From NCBI GenBank assembly GCA_013203845.1, contig JABMPE010000459.1:1-37735 (forward strand): DNA of 37,735 nt, read 5' to 3'. Every line of letters begins with the position of its first letter. Position 1 is the first letter of the stretch. The stretch is from Rhodopirellula sp. (GTDB taxonomy: Bacteria > Planctomycetota > Planctomycetia > Planctomycetales > Planctomycetaceae). The notes beneath the pieces were generated by a model that saw nothing but the letters and a program-made list of their open reading frames with translations, did not search any database and had not been told where the DNA came from. A program made the position numbers and the translations under genes. This document shows positions 26,132 through 34,380 of the stretch, one piece after another.

Positions 26132-27091
26132 GTGGCTCGCATCCTGATCGTCACTCCCGCGCCACGTGGCTCTCGCAACGGCAACCGAGTCACTGCCAAC
26201 CGGTGGGCACGACTGCTGAAAGCCTGCGGCCACGAGGTAGCGATCCGTGAAGAGTTCACCGGGCAAAAATGCGACGCCTTGATCGCCTTTCATGCTCGCA
26301 AGAGCTCCGCATCCATCGACCGTTGCAACATCGAATCACCAGCCACTCCGATCGTGCTGCTGCTGACCGGAACGGATCTCTACGGCGATATTCATCAGAT
26401 CCAGTCAGCTGCCACTTCGCTGGAACGAGCCAATCGCCTGGTACTGCTGCAGAGTCATGGAATCCGGGAACTGTCACCGCACCTGCAGTCCAGAGTGCGA
26501 GTGATCGTGCAATCGGCAGAGCCGCCCAGTCGTCCACCTCAGCCGTTGAAGACGGTCTTCGAAATCTGCGTCTCTGGACATTTGAGGCCGGTAAAAGATC
26601 CGTTTCGAGCCGCGTTCGCTGCACGACAATTACCGGCCGAATCGCGAATTCAGATCACGCATCTCGGCACCGCTTTGACTCCCGCAATGGAACGCCGCGC
26701 GATCGCAGAAATGAACCGGAACCACCGCTATCGCTGGCTCGGCGAGGTTCCCAACAGGAAAGCTCGACAGCTGCTGGCCAGAAGTCGGCTGCTGGTTCTG
26801 TCATCGAAGATGGAAGGCGGAGCCAACGTTATCTCGGAAGCCATCGCGGCCTCGGTGCCGATTCTCGCGTCGAGGATTTCCGGCTCGATCGGACTGCTGG
26901 GTGATGACTACCCCGGCTACTTCGACGTTGGCTCCACAAAGCAGCTGACGTCATTGATGCGCCGCTGCGAGCAGGACAAGAACTTCTACGCCACGCTGCA
27001 CGCTCATGTGCAGAAACTCGCCCCACTGTTCACTCCGCAGTGCGAGCAGAATTCTCTGCGGCAACTCATTTCTGATGCGCTTCAGGAGTGA
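26132..27091 (+). CDS. senB: Selenosugar synthase SenB (TIGR04348-type glycosyltransferase)
   Basis: The protein has 319 residues from the GTG at 26132. The open frame reaches back to 26048 but would overlap the SirB1-like gene, and homology starts at VARILIVTPAPRGSR. The family signature is strong: TPAPRGSRNGNRVTANRWA, LIAFHARKSSASI, VLLLTGTDLYGDI, RVIVQSA, and the GT-B donor-site region SSKMEGGANVISEAIA. In characterised systems SenB joins selenophosphate to UDP-GlcNAc to form a selenosugar used for selenoneine. It normally neighbours senA and senC (a SelD-like enzyme). Neither is in the window, and the next gene converges on it, so senB is an orphan locally. Its presence implies selenophosphate synthesis in this organism. 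Confidence 0.85.
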   Translation: MARILIVTPAPRGSRNGNRVTANRWARLLKACGHEVAIREEFTGQKCDALIAFHARKSSASIDRCNIESPATPIVLLLTGTDLYGDIHQIQSAATSLERANRLVLLQSHGIRELSPHLQSRVRVIVQSAEPPSRPPQPLKTVFEICVSGHLRPVKDPFRAAFAARQLPAESRIQITHLGTALTPAMERRAIAEMNRNHRYRWLGEVPNRKARQLLARSRLLVLSSKMEGGANVISEAIAASVPILASRISGSIGLLGDDYPGYFDVGSTKQLTSLMRRCEQDKNFYATLHAHVQKLAPLFTPQCEQNSLRQLISDALQE

Positions 27092-27094
27092 TCG

Positions 27095-28555
27095 TCAGGC
27101 AAGTATCTCATTGACGACGCGACCGTGGACGTCGGTCAGCCGAAAGTCTCTGCCGGAGTAACGATACGTCAGCCGGCGATGGTCGAAACCCATCAGGTGC
27201 AGAATCGTCGCGTGCAGGTCGTGAAGTTCTACCTTGTTCTCGGCGACCTGCATGCCGAATTCATCCGTAGAGCCGTACGTCACGCCAGGTCGAATTCCAC
27301 CACCAGCCATCCACATCGTGTAACCATCGATGTGATGATCACGGCCGACGCGGTTGACGTCTTTCGAACCCGACTGCGTTGTCGGAGTGCGTCCCATTTC
27401 TCCACCCCAGATGACCAGCGTGTCTTCCAGCAGGCCTCGTTGCTTGAGATCGGTAAGCAACGCCGCGACTGGCTGGTCCGATTCCTGGCAAAGTTGCGTG
27501 ATGCGAGGTACGAGCGAACCGTGATTGTCCCACGGCTGACCCGCTCCGTGATAAACCTGCACGTAACGCACGCCGCGTTCGGACAGTCGCCGGGCAATCA
27601 ACATGTTGCGACCCTGCACGGAATCGCCGTACGCCTCGCGGATGTGCTGCGGCTCCTGCTCCAGATCGAACGCATCAGTCCCGGCCGTCTGCATTCGGAA
27701 AGCCAGTTCCATTGTGTGAATGCGGCTGTCGAGTCGCTCGTCACCCGGTCGCTGATTCTGATGTCGACGATTCAGAAACTGTGTCAGCGCGACCTGCGCC
27801 CGCTGCGAGCCCGCACGAATGTCGTTGCGAGTCAGATTCGGAATCAGTTCCTTGCCGGAAGTTTCCGTGTCGATGTGCGTTCCCTGGTAAATGCCCGGCA
27901 GAAATGCACTCGTCCAGTTCGTGGTCTGGGCCGTCGGTAACCCTTTCGGACACAGTACGACGAAGCCGGGCAGCTCGTCACTTTCGTTTCCGAGGCCGTA
28001 CAGCATCCACGAACCAATCGACGGTCTCGGCAACGTCGAATGCCCGCAATTTGTCAGCAGTAACCCCGGCGTGTGATTGGCAATCTCACCCTGCATCGAC
28101 CTCACGATGCATAAGTCGTCGACGTGTTGAGCGACGTTGGGAAACAGTTCACTGACCGGCTGCCCGCACTCACCGTACTGGCGAAACTTGAACGGCGACC
28201 CGAACAGCACTCCGACGCGATTTCGCTGCGTTGGCTGCAACAGATCGCTGATCGATTTCGGCAGCGGTTGGCCATCCAGCTTCTGAACCTCAGGCTTTGG
28301 ATAGAACGTGTCGAACTGCGATGGTCCACCATTCATAAAGAGGTGAATAATCCGCTTTGCCTTTGGATGGTGATGCGGAGCACTCGCAACGAGCGGAGAG
28401 AGCGACTTCTCGCGCCGAGCCGGTGCCGCGGCCAGTTCGTTTCTGTCAGCCAGCAAGCCAGACAGAGCGAGCGAGCCCAGCCCGAGGCCACTGCTTTCCA
28501 GAAGTTCGCGGCGTGACCAGTGTGACAGTAGATTGGACGGGTTCTGTGGTTGCAT
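27095..28555 (-). CDS. DUF1501 protein with Tat-type signal
   Basis: The protein has 486 residues from the ATG at 28555, with a GTGAG-like site upstream. The N-terminus carries a twin-arginine motif (SRRELLESSGLGLGSLALSG). The DUF1501/sulfatase-like fold is shown by RIIHLFMNGGPSQFDTFYPK, WDNHGS, VIWGGEMGRTP, and GRDHHIDGYTMWMAGGG, which are typical metal-site regions of the alkaline phosphatase superfamily. It is downstream of the DUF1549/DUF1553 gene on the same strand, the standard planctomycete pair. It acts in the periplasm. Substrate is unknown. Confidence 0.95.
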   Translation of the reverse strand: MQPQNPSNLLSHWSRRELLESSGLGLGSLALSGLLADRNELAAAPARREKSLSPLVASAPHHHPKAKRIIHLFMNGGPSQFDTFYPKPEVQKLDGQPLPKSISDLLQPTQRNRVGVLFGSPFKFRQYGECGQPVSELFPNVAQHVDDLCIVRSMQGEIANHTPGLLLTNCGHSTLPRPSIGSWMLYGLGNESDELPGFVVLCPKGLPTAQTTNWTSAFLPGIYQGTHIDTETSGKELIPNLTRNDIRAGSQRAQVALTQFLNRRHQNQRPGDERLDSRIHTMELAFRMQTAGTDAFDLEQEPQHIREAYGDSVQGRNMLIARRLSERGVRYVQVYHGAGQPWDNHGSLVPRITQLCQESDQPVAALLTDLKQRGLLEDTLVIWGGEMGRTPTTQSGSKDVNRVGRDHHIDGYTMWMAGGGIRPGVTYGSTDEFGMQVAENKVELHDLHATILHLMGFDHRRLTYRYSGRDFRLTDVHGRVVNEILA

Positions 28556-28619
28556 CAGAAAACTCACTTGTAAATCCAGAGATCAGTCCGCTACAGAATT
28601 CTGAATACCCGGAAATGTT

Positions 28620-28690
28620 TTAGCCACAGAGGCCTCAGAGAAAGATTCATGAGCATGAACTCCGTGATCTCTGCGTCCTCTTTTGGCTAA
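28620..28690. repeat. CACAGAG-type imperfect palindrome between the DUF1501 and DUF1553 genes
   Basis: TTAGCCACAGAGG at the left and CCTCTTTTGGCTAA at the right form a long imperfect inverted repeat (about 22 bp arms, with CAGAGA facing TCTCTG inside). I recognise this as the widespread 'cacagag' palindromic intergenic repeat of several bacterial phyla. Its function is unknown. As RNA it would form a strong hairpin on either strand. Confidence 0.55.
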
Positions 28691-28710
28691 GCTACTTTTC
28701 AAAACAGTTC

Positions 28711-31056
28711 TTAATCGATGTACTGAAACTCGTTGCTCATCATGAGCGACTGCGCGACAAGCGGCCAGGTGGATGCTCGTCGTTTCAAATCACTCGGCGT
28801 GGTGAATCGAGATTGAAGCTCGACAAATTTCAGAATCCGTTCGGTTTCCAGCGGCATCGGCGCTCGCTGGAAAATCAGTTCGAACAAAGCCGCCACTCGT
28901 TCTTCATCCGTGCTGCGGTCTCTGAATTCAGGTGTTTCAGTAATCGCCACCGTTTGATCAATCACGAAGGGCGAATTCATCGTGAACAGCGTCTGCGGCG
29001 CGACGATGCTTTCGCCTCGCTTCGGCTGACTTTGAACCGGAGTCGGAAAATCAAACGCTCGCAGTGTCGGGTCCAGGTTGAAGCGGTTGATGTAACCGTA
29101 AATGGCTCGCCGCCGAGTGTACCCCTTCGACCAGAGCTGCCCCGCTCGTCCGCGCGGCGTTGGATCGAGCTGCTGCGACGCACTCAGAAGGCTGTCGCGA
29201 ATGGCCTCGATGGAAAGATGCTTCCGGTTGGCTCGCCAGAGAAGCCGATTCTGCAAATCAACACCGGCCGCGTCTTCGCGGAAGTCGCTTCGCTGCTGGT
29301 AAGTCTGTGACAGAACGATAGTTCGGACGAGATGTTTGATCGACCAGCCGTTCTTCACGAAGTCGGTAGCCAGCCAGTCGAGCAGCTTCGGGTGAGTCGG
29401 TGCAGAACCCTGCAACCCGAAATCCGACGGCGTGTCGACAAGGTACGACCCCATCACGAATCCCCAGACTCGATTGACAAAGACGCGTGCGGTCAGCGGA
29501 TTTTCTGGATCGACAATCCGGTCGGCAAGCTGGAGTCGTCCGCTGGAATCATTTGGAAACGGAACCTGATCCTTGTCGATAATCTTCAGGAACCGACGAG
29601 GCACCTTCTCACCCGGATTGCTCGCGTCACCACGAAGAAACACGACCGGTTCCTGCGGTCGAGGGCGCTCCATCATACGCATGGCTCGCGCCGGTGCTCC
29701 CGGATGAAACAGCAGCAGTTCAGCCAGCTCTGTCTCGCGGATCTTCTGAGAAACCGATTGATTGTTATTCTTCGCTTTGCTTTTTCCAGCTTTCGAAACT
29801 TTGGCTTCGATCGCCGCTCGTTTCTTTTCGTAATCCGCACGGTCGGCTTCAGAAGGTTCATAGCCAGGCACCAGCGGTTGCTTGTCTTCATCCAACGGGC
29901 TGATGCGGACCAGCGACGCGAAGATGCCTCGCAGCGAGTAGTAATCTTTGGTCGGAACGGGCTCGTATTTGTGATCGTGACAGCGGGCGCAGGCTGCGGT
30001 AATCCCCAGCAAACCTCGCGTTGTGACATCGATCAGATCGTCCAGCGATTCCAACTGGTCCCGATTGGCAAACGGCCCGGCTGCCAGAAAACCAAGTGCC
30101 GCCATTTCCGGATCGCCCGGTTTGAAACCGACCAGGTCAGCAGCGAATTGTTCCCTGACAAAGTCATTAAACGGTTTGTCTTTGTTCAACGCATCGACCA
30201 CGTAATCGCGATAGGTAAAGGCAAATGGAAAATAGTGCGGCGTCCGTGTGTCCGGTCGGTACGCGCTGTCGGTGTCGGCGTAGCGAGCGACGTCGAGCCA
30301 CATCCTGCCCATGTGTTCGCCGAACGCTGGTGAGTCGATCAGTCGGTCGACCGACTCGTTAATCGCTGACTCTCGATCCTGAGCAGCCTGTTCGACGAAC
30401 TGTTTAACAATCCCCATCGTTGGCGGCAGTCCGGTCAGATCGTACGTCAGGCGTCGGATCAGCGTACGAGGGTCGGCAGGGCTTGAAGGAGTCAGTTCGT
30501 TTTCGGCGAGCTTCGCCAACACAAACCGATCAATCGCGTTTCCGTTCCAGTTCCTGCGGCTGACTTCAGGAGGGGACTCAGCCTGAACCGGCTGAAACGC
30601 CCAGTGCTTTGTCGCTTGCAAAAAAAGATAGTCCTGATCGCCGAGACGTGAGAATTCCGTATCGCCGCGATCGTCCTTCGGCCCCGGAGCTCCCAGCCGA
30701 ACCCACTGTTCGAGCAGCTTGATCTCTTCAGGCTTCAGTCTCTGTTCGGGCGGCATCTGCAGATTTTCGTCGCCGTACCGCACCGCCTTGATCAACAACG
30801 ACGAATCCGGCTCGCCAGGAATGACGGCTTTGTTCGTGTCTCCCCCTTCGATCCAACCGGAGCGACGATCGAGCAGCAGGCCGCCCTGCCGCTCTTCTGC
30901 TTCTTCCGAGTGACATTCGTAGCAATGCTTGACGAGCAACGGTCGGATTTTCTTCTCAAAGAACGCCGTTCCTTTGTCGTCATCGTCAGCCTGTGCGACA
31001 ACACTCTGCAGAAGCAGTCCGGACAGCGCAGCGATTAAGATTCTGAACTTTGCCAT
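28711..31056 (-). CDS. PSCyt1 / DUF1549 / DUF1553 planctomycete cytochrome-like protein
   Basis: The protein has 781 residues from the ATG at 31056. TTG at 31065 is an alternative. Signal peptide (FRILIAALSGLLLQSVVAQA) leads to the PSCyt1 domain with a haem c site (HCYECHSEEAEERQGGL, then GDENLQMPPEQRL). DUF1549 (about 165-380) holds RNWNGNAIDRFVLAKL, RRLTYDLTGLPPT and the second CxxCH in CARCHDHKYEPVPTKDYY. DUF1553 (about 500-760) holds LADRIVDPENPLTARVFVNRVW, DFGLQGSAPTHPKLLDWLA and FTMNSPFV. Such proteins are partnered with DUF1501 proteins, as here. It is an exported protein of the planctomycete periplasm whose biochemical role is unsettled. Confidence 0.97.
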   Translation of the reverse strand: MAKFRILIAALSGLLLQSVVAQADDDDKGTAFFEKKIRPLLVKHCYECHSEEAEERQGGLLLDRRSGWIEGGDTNKAVIPGEPDSSLLIKAVRYGDENLQMPPEQRLKPEEIKLLEQWVRLGAPGPKDDRGDTEFSRLGDQDYLFLQATKHWAFQPVQAESPPEVSRRNWNGNAIDRFVLAKLAENELTPSSPADPRTLIRRLTYDLTGLPPTMGIVKQFVEQAAQDRESAINESVDRLIDSPAFGEHMGRMWLDVARYADTDSAYRPDTRTPHYFPFAFTYRDYVVDALNKDKPFNDFVREQFAADLVGFKPGDPEMAALGFLAAGPFANRDQLESLDDLIDVTTRGLLGITAACARCHDHKYEPVPTKDYYSLRGIFASLVRISPLDEDKQPLVPGYEPSEADRADYEKKRAAIEAKVSKAGKSKAKNNNQSVSQKIRETELAELLLFHPGAPARAMRMMERPRPQEPVVFLRGDASNPGEKVPRRFLKIIDKDQVPFPNDSSGRLQLADRIVDPENPLTARVFVNRVWGFVMGSYLVDTPSDFGLQGSAPTHPKLLDWLATDFVKNGWSIKHLVRTIVLSQTYQQRSDFREDAAGVDLQNRLLWRANRKHLSIEAIRDSLLSASQQLDPTPRGRAGQLWSKGYTRRRAIYGYINRFNLDPTLRAFDFPTPVQSQPKRGESIVAPQTLFTMNSPFVIDQTVAITETPEFRDRSTDEERVAALFELIFQRAPMPLETERILKFVELQSRFTTPSDLKRRASTWPLVAQSLMMSNEFQYID

Positions 31057-31185
31057 CGTTCGCAACAGCTTTCATGATCGGGAATGTGAGAGATTCAGCG
31101 TCTTCTGCGGGCGACTGGTGAATCCTCCGTCATCATTCCAACAAGCCACGTTTATCACGATTTACTCCCTGGAAACAACCGCTCG

Positions 31186-31665
31186 ATGGAAATCACTGCT
31201 TATCACGAATCCGGCCACGCGGTGATGGCCATTCATGTTGGCGCCGAGGTTCACTCGGTGACTGTCGATCCAGACTGGGATGACGGCCCAGAACGATTCG
31301 GCGACACGCAGATTTTCTGGAACGTCGCTGGCCTTTCCGAACGGGAATATCACGAGAAGCGAATTCTGGTCGCGTTGGCCGGTCCGGTCGCCGAGATGCT
31401 CTACACGGGCGACGCCTACCATCCCGGCATGGTGTCTGAGTGGTCAGCTGACTGGTCCGAAGCCTGGGAAGCCGCCGCGATCATTCATCCGGACCAGCAG
31501 AAGCGACTGGCATTTCTGGAACGAACAGCCTCTGACCTGCATCAACTGCTCAACGGCGACGACTTCTGGTCTGCACTGGCCGCGCTGGCTGACAATCTGC
31601 TCGCTCACGAAACGCTCGAAGCAGAAGAGGTCGAAGACATCGTTCGCCAGTGGCTGCCACAGTAG
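31186..31665 (+). CDS. Stand-alone M41 (FtsH-like) zinc metallopeptidase domain
   Basis: The protein has 159 residues. It begins at once with AYHESGHAVMA, a HExxH zinc site (His7, Glu8, His11) in the context of the FtsH peptidase domain. It continues with ALAGPVAEMLYTG, the counterpart of the 'GGRAAE' region, and SADWSEAWEAA, where Asp89 would be the third zinc ligand. There is no AAA module, membrane segment or signal, so it would be a cytoplasmic, ATP-independent relative. It is alone on its strand, divergent from the DUF1553 gene. The substrate is unknown. Confidence 0.75.
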   Translation: MEITAYHESGHAVMAIHVGAEVHSVTVDPDWDDGPERFGDTQIFWNVAGLSEREYHEKRILVALAGPVAEMLYTGDAYHPGMVSEWSADWSEAWEAAAIIHPDQQKRLAFLERTASDLHQLLNGDDFWSALAALADNLLAHETLEAEEVEDIVRQWLPQ

Positions 31666-31878
31666 ACCAGACTTTGCCTGACGACGTTCAGAAAACGGGC
31701 CAGGCAAAAGAATTACGCTGAACTATTTGCTGGCGATCCGTTCTTCATCCGATCCGCCATCCGGAAGAAGTTGCTGGAGATCACTCGTTTCACGCGGTAG
31801 TGTGCCGAAAGCGACTTCAGCCCAGAGACCCTCGTTCCGTCTGTCCGCTTCCGACCACCTCTTCATTCGAGAAACATT

Positions 31879-32730
31879 ATGTCTCAGTCAGACCCGTTTG
31901 AATCCGATGACCAGGATGAGATTCCCCAGAAGAAAGGCCTCAGCGGTTGTGCCATCGTGGGAATCGGCTGCGGCGTCATTGTCGTGCTGGCGTTGATTGC
32001 CGCCGTGATTGGTGGATTCTGGATCGCTAATAACGGGCGAGAATTTGGAACGGACCTCGCCGTTTCCGCGATGAAAGAGGGGCTGAACGAACTCGAAGTT
32101 CCGGACGAACAGAGAACTCGAATGCACGACCGCATCGACGACGTCGGCGAGCAATTCAAGGAGGGCAAGCTTGAAATGCAGCAGGTGGTTGCCATCTTCA
32201 AGAAACTATCCGAAAGCCCCATCCTGCCGGCCGGTGTTTCGCTGTTCGTGAAACGCGTCTACATCCGCGATTCAGGACTCGATGACGCAGAAAAAGCAGC
32301 AGCTGATATTGCCATTCAACGGTTCTCACGCGGCGTCATTGACAAGTCAATCCCGGAAGCCAAACGCGAAGCAGTCCTCGACATGATCAGCACCAAACGG
32401 GCTGATGGAAATCGAGAATTCAAACAGAAGCTGACCGACGACGAACTGCGAGACTTTCTGAAAGGCGTCACGGAAGCAGCCGACGAAGCGGGCGTCCCCG
32501 CCGAAGTTCCGGAAATCAACTTTGCCGACGAATTCGACAAAGCCATCGACGAAGCGCTTGGAGAAGTCGGCGGTGGAGTTATTGTCCCAGCCACAACCGG
32601 TGAACTGACACTCGATGCTGATATCGAGCCGTCGATTGCCTCGGATGTATCAGAGACAGAACCTGCTGCCGGCTCCACCGAAGACAAAACGTCAACTCCC
32701 GAAACGTCTGAGCCAGACGCAAAGGAGTAG
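31879..32730 (+). CDS. Single-pass membrane protein of unknown function
   Basis: The protein has 283 residues. A short acidic cytoplasmic tail precedes one Gly/Ala/Val-rich transmembrane helix (CAIVGIGCGVIVVLALIAAVIGGFWIA has the core from about residue 24 to 50). A helical, charged periplasmic region follows (EVPDEQRTRMHDRIDDVGEQ, FKKLSESPILPAG), and the last 60 residues are a Thr/Glu/Pro-rich low-complexity tail. I do not recognise a family. Codon use and composition look native. Confidence 0.75.
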   Translation: MSQSDPFESDDQDEIPQKKGLSGCAIVGIGCGVIVVLALIAAVIGGFWIANNGREFGTDLAVSAMKEGLNELEVPDEQRTRMHDRIDDVGEQFKEGKLEMQQVVAIFKKLSESPILPAGVSLFVKRVYIRDSGLDDAEKAAADIAIQRFSRGVIDKSIPEAKREAVLDMISTKRADGNREFKQKLTDDELRDFLKGVTEAADEAGVPAEVPEINFADEFDKAIDEALGEVGGGVIVPATTGELTLDADIEPSIASDVSETEPAAGSTEDKTSTPETSEPDAKE

Positions 32731-32844
32731 CGGGGTCAATTCAGTCTAGCCGGAACATCCTGGGACCAATGCAACTCCACGCCGGGTGGCGCAGGCTCTC
32801 ATCTGCATCAATAACTCGCACTGTGACTCACAAGGAATACTGTT

Positions 32845-33663
32845 TTGCGATCGACCTTATTGTTGTGCCTGCTGGCTTCAGCTTCGCTCAGTGTCGATGA
32901 GGTTTCTGCACAAATGATCGTCGCACATCGCGGAGCCTCTTATGACGCTCCGGAAAACACACTGGCAGCCTTTCGGCTCGCCTGGGAGAAACAGGCCGAC
33001 GCGATCGAAGGTGATTTCTACCTGACGAGCGACAACCAGATCGCCTGCATTCACGATCGCACCACAAAACGAGTCGCTCCCGGGCAGCCTGAATTGAACG
33101 TGGCCGAAGTGACGCTCGACGAATTGCGGAAACTCGATGTGGGTCGCTGGAAGAATGCAAAGTACGTCGGCGAGAAAATTCCCACACTGGCCGAGGTGCT
33201 TGAAACCGTCCCGGAAGGCAAGCAGATTTTCGTCGAGATTAAATGCGGTCCCGAGATTCTGCCTGTCCTGAAACAACAGCTCGCCGAGTCCCTTCTGAAG
33301 CCGGGGCAGATCGTCATCATTTGTTTCAGCACGGATGTGATCGCTCAGTCCCGAGCGATGATGCCGCAGTATCGAGCGAACTGGCTGACCAGTTACAAAC
33401 AGGACGAGAAACTGAACCGCTGGAAGCCCAGCCTCGACCAGGTGCTTTCCACGTTGAAGAAAACTCGCGCAACTGGCATCGGAACCAACGGAAATCTCAA
33501 CGTCGTCAATCAGTCGTTCGCGGATGGCATCCGGTCGGCTGGTCTGGAATTTCACATCTGGACGGTCAACAACGTCGACCACGCCCGTCAATTCAGATCG
33601 CTGGGAGCCGATTCAATCACCACCGACCGCCCCGCGTTCATTCGAAAAGGACTCCTGCAGTAG
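32845..33663 (+). CDS. Secreted glycerophosphodiester phosphodiesterase (GDPD family)
   Basis: The protein has 272 residues from a TTG start at 32845 with AAGGA 8 nt upstream. The signal peptide is [22 protein letters not shown]. The GDPD TIM barrel has its catalytic set: HRG (His28-Arg29), PENT, EGD (Glu55, Asp57) and CIHDRT (His70). Further strands are present as VEIKCG, ICFSTD and HIWTVNN, followed by the C-terminal [10 protein letters not shown]. It would release glycerol 3-phosphate from glycerophosphodiesters outside the cytoplasm, in phosphate or lipid scavenging. Length fits the family. It stands alone. Confidence 0.93.
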   Translation: MRSTLLLCLLASASLSVDEVSAQMIVAHRGASYDAPENTLAAFRLAWEKQADAIEGDFYLTSDNQIACIHDRTTKRVAPGQPELNVAEVTLDELRKLDVGRWKNAKYVGEKIPTLAEVLETVPEGKQIFVEIKCGPEILPVLKQQLAESLLKPGQIVIICFSTDVIAQSRAMMPQYRANWLTSYKQDEKLNRWKPSLDQVLSTLKKTRATGIGTNGNLNVVNQSFADGIRSAGLEFHIWTVNNVDHARQFRSLGADSITTDRPAFIRKGLLQ

Positions 33664-33737
33664 CGGTGCCTGTTCCAGCCTTCCGTTGAAGAATTATCCG
33701 CGATTGCCTGGTCAATCCCGCTCCAAGAGGATCCGGC

Positions 33738-33770
33738 GCGGTGGCACAACCATGCTGGCAGTGCCACCCG
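33738..33770. repeat. GGTGGCAC palindrome between the GDPD gene and the phoD remnant
   Basis: GGTGGCAC at 33740-33747 is the exact inverse of GTGCCACC at 33761-33768, with 13 nt between them. Similar 'GTGGCAC ... GTGCCAC' palindromes recur in planctomycete intergenic DNA, as far as I recall. It could end transcripts from both sides, though no T-tract is attached. Confidence 0.5.
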
Positions 33771-33793
33771 GTACCCAGGCTGTACGGCGGCGA

Positions 33794-34231
33794 TTACCTG
33801 CCTTGTTTCGTGTGCCGATGCAGAACGACTCCGTTTTCGTCGTGGAAGATAAAGTTCAGGGATGCGGGGAAATCGGTTTTTCCGGGAGCGGACTCGATCA
33901 TGAGGAAGCCGCCGGAGCGTTCTTTCTGAGTGTAGAGTTGTTTGATCAGTCCTTCGGGATCGGTGGATTCCGGGTCTCCGGGGCTGCGTCCCAGGCGGGA
34001 ATTCGCGTCGACCAGGGCTCCACAGGAGAACTCTTCGATGCCCGATGGATGCAGCGCGTGGTATTGCCAGTGGCGGTCTCCGCAGACCAGATAGAAATGC
34101 TTTTTCGCGATGCCGGTTTCGTTGAGCCAGGCGAAGAACTCGTCACGCTCGTGGCGGAAGCCATTGAAGTTCGTGTGATTGTCGAACTTCCGTTTGTCAT
34201 CCGGGCTTCTCTGCCCAGAGACGCAATCAAG
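33794..34231 (-). pseudogene. C-terminal remnant of a PhoD-like alkaline phosphatase
   Basis: The minus-strand frame ending at TAA 33794-33796 encodes about 145 residues that closely match the C-terminal end of planctomycete PhoD-like phosphatases: [56 protein letters not shown] and [15 protein letters not shown] at 34232-34234 closes the frame upstream, and the N-terminal catalytic part (several hundred residues) is absent between it and the terminator at 34281. No credible start codon or ribosome site leads into it. It is a decayed gene, or the stump left after a deletion. Confidence 0.8.
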
Positions 34232-34280
34232 TCATGGATGCGGACGTGAGGAAATTCGAACGGCCAGGCCATCACCCCCC

Positions 34281-34342
34281 AAAAAAAAGAAAGAAGCCTG
34301 AAGCGAGAACTGGACAATTGGCCGAGTTCCCGCGTCAGGCTT
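34281..34342 (-). terminator. Strong intrinsic terminator of the 34381-35841 gene
   Basis: On the minus strand two 18 nt arms (34325-34342 and 34294-34311), 16 of 18 complementary, enclose a 13 nt loop and are followed by CTTTCTTTTTTTT. It starts 38 bp after the stop codon of the leftward gene. It is a textbook rho-independent terminator. Confidence 0.85.
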
Positions 34343-34380
34343 TTGAAGTTGCTTCCGGTTTTGACCTGTAACTCTGCCGC

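Noticed and set aside
29332-30333. Long + strand open frame opposite the DUF1549/DUF1553 gene
   Set aside because: It is fully antisense to a certain gene, with Arg/Phe-rich composition typical of shadows.
33524-34249. A + strand open frame running past the GDPD gene
   Set aside because: It overlaps GDPD in another frame and then runs antisense to the PhoD remnant. The composition is not protein-like.
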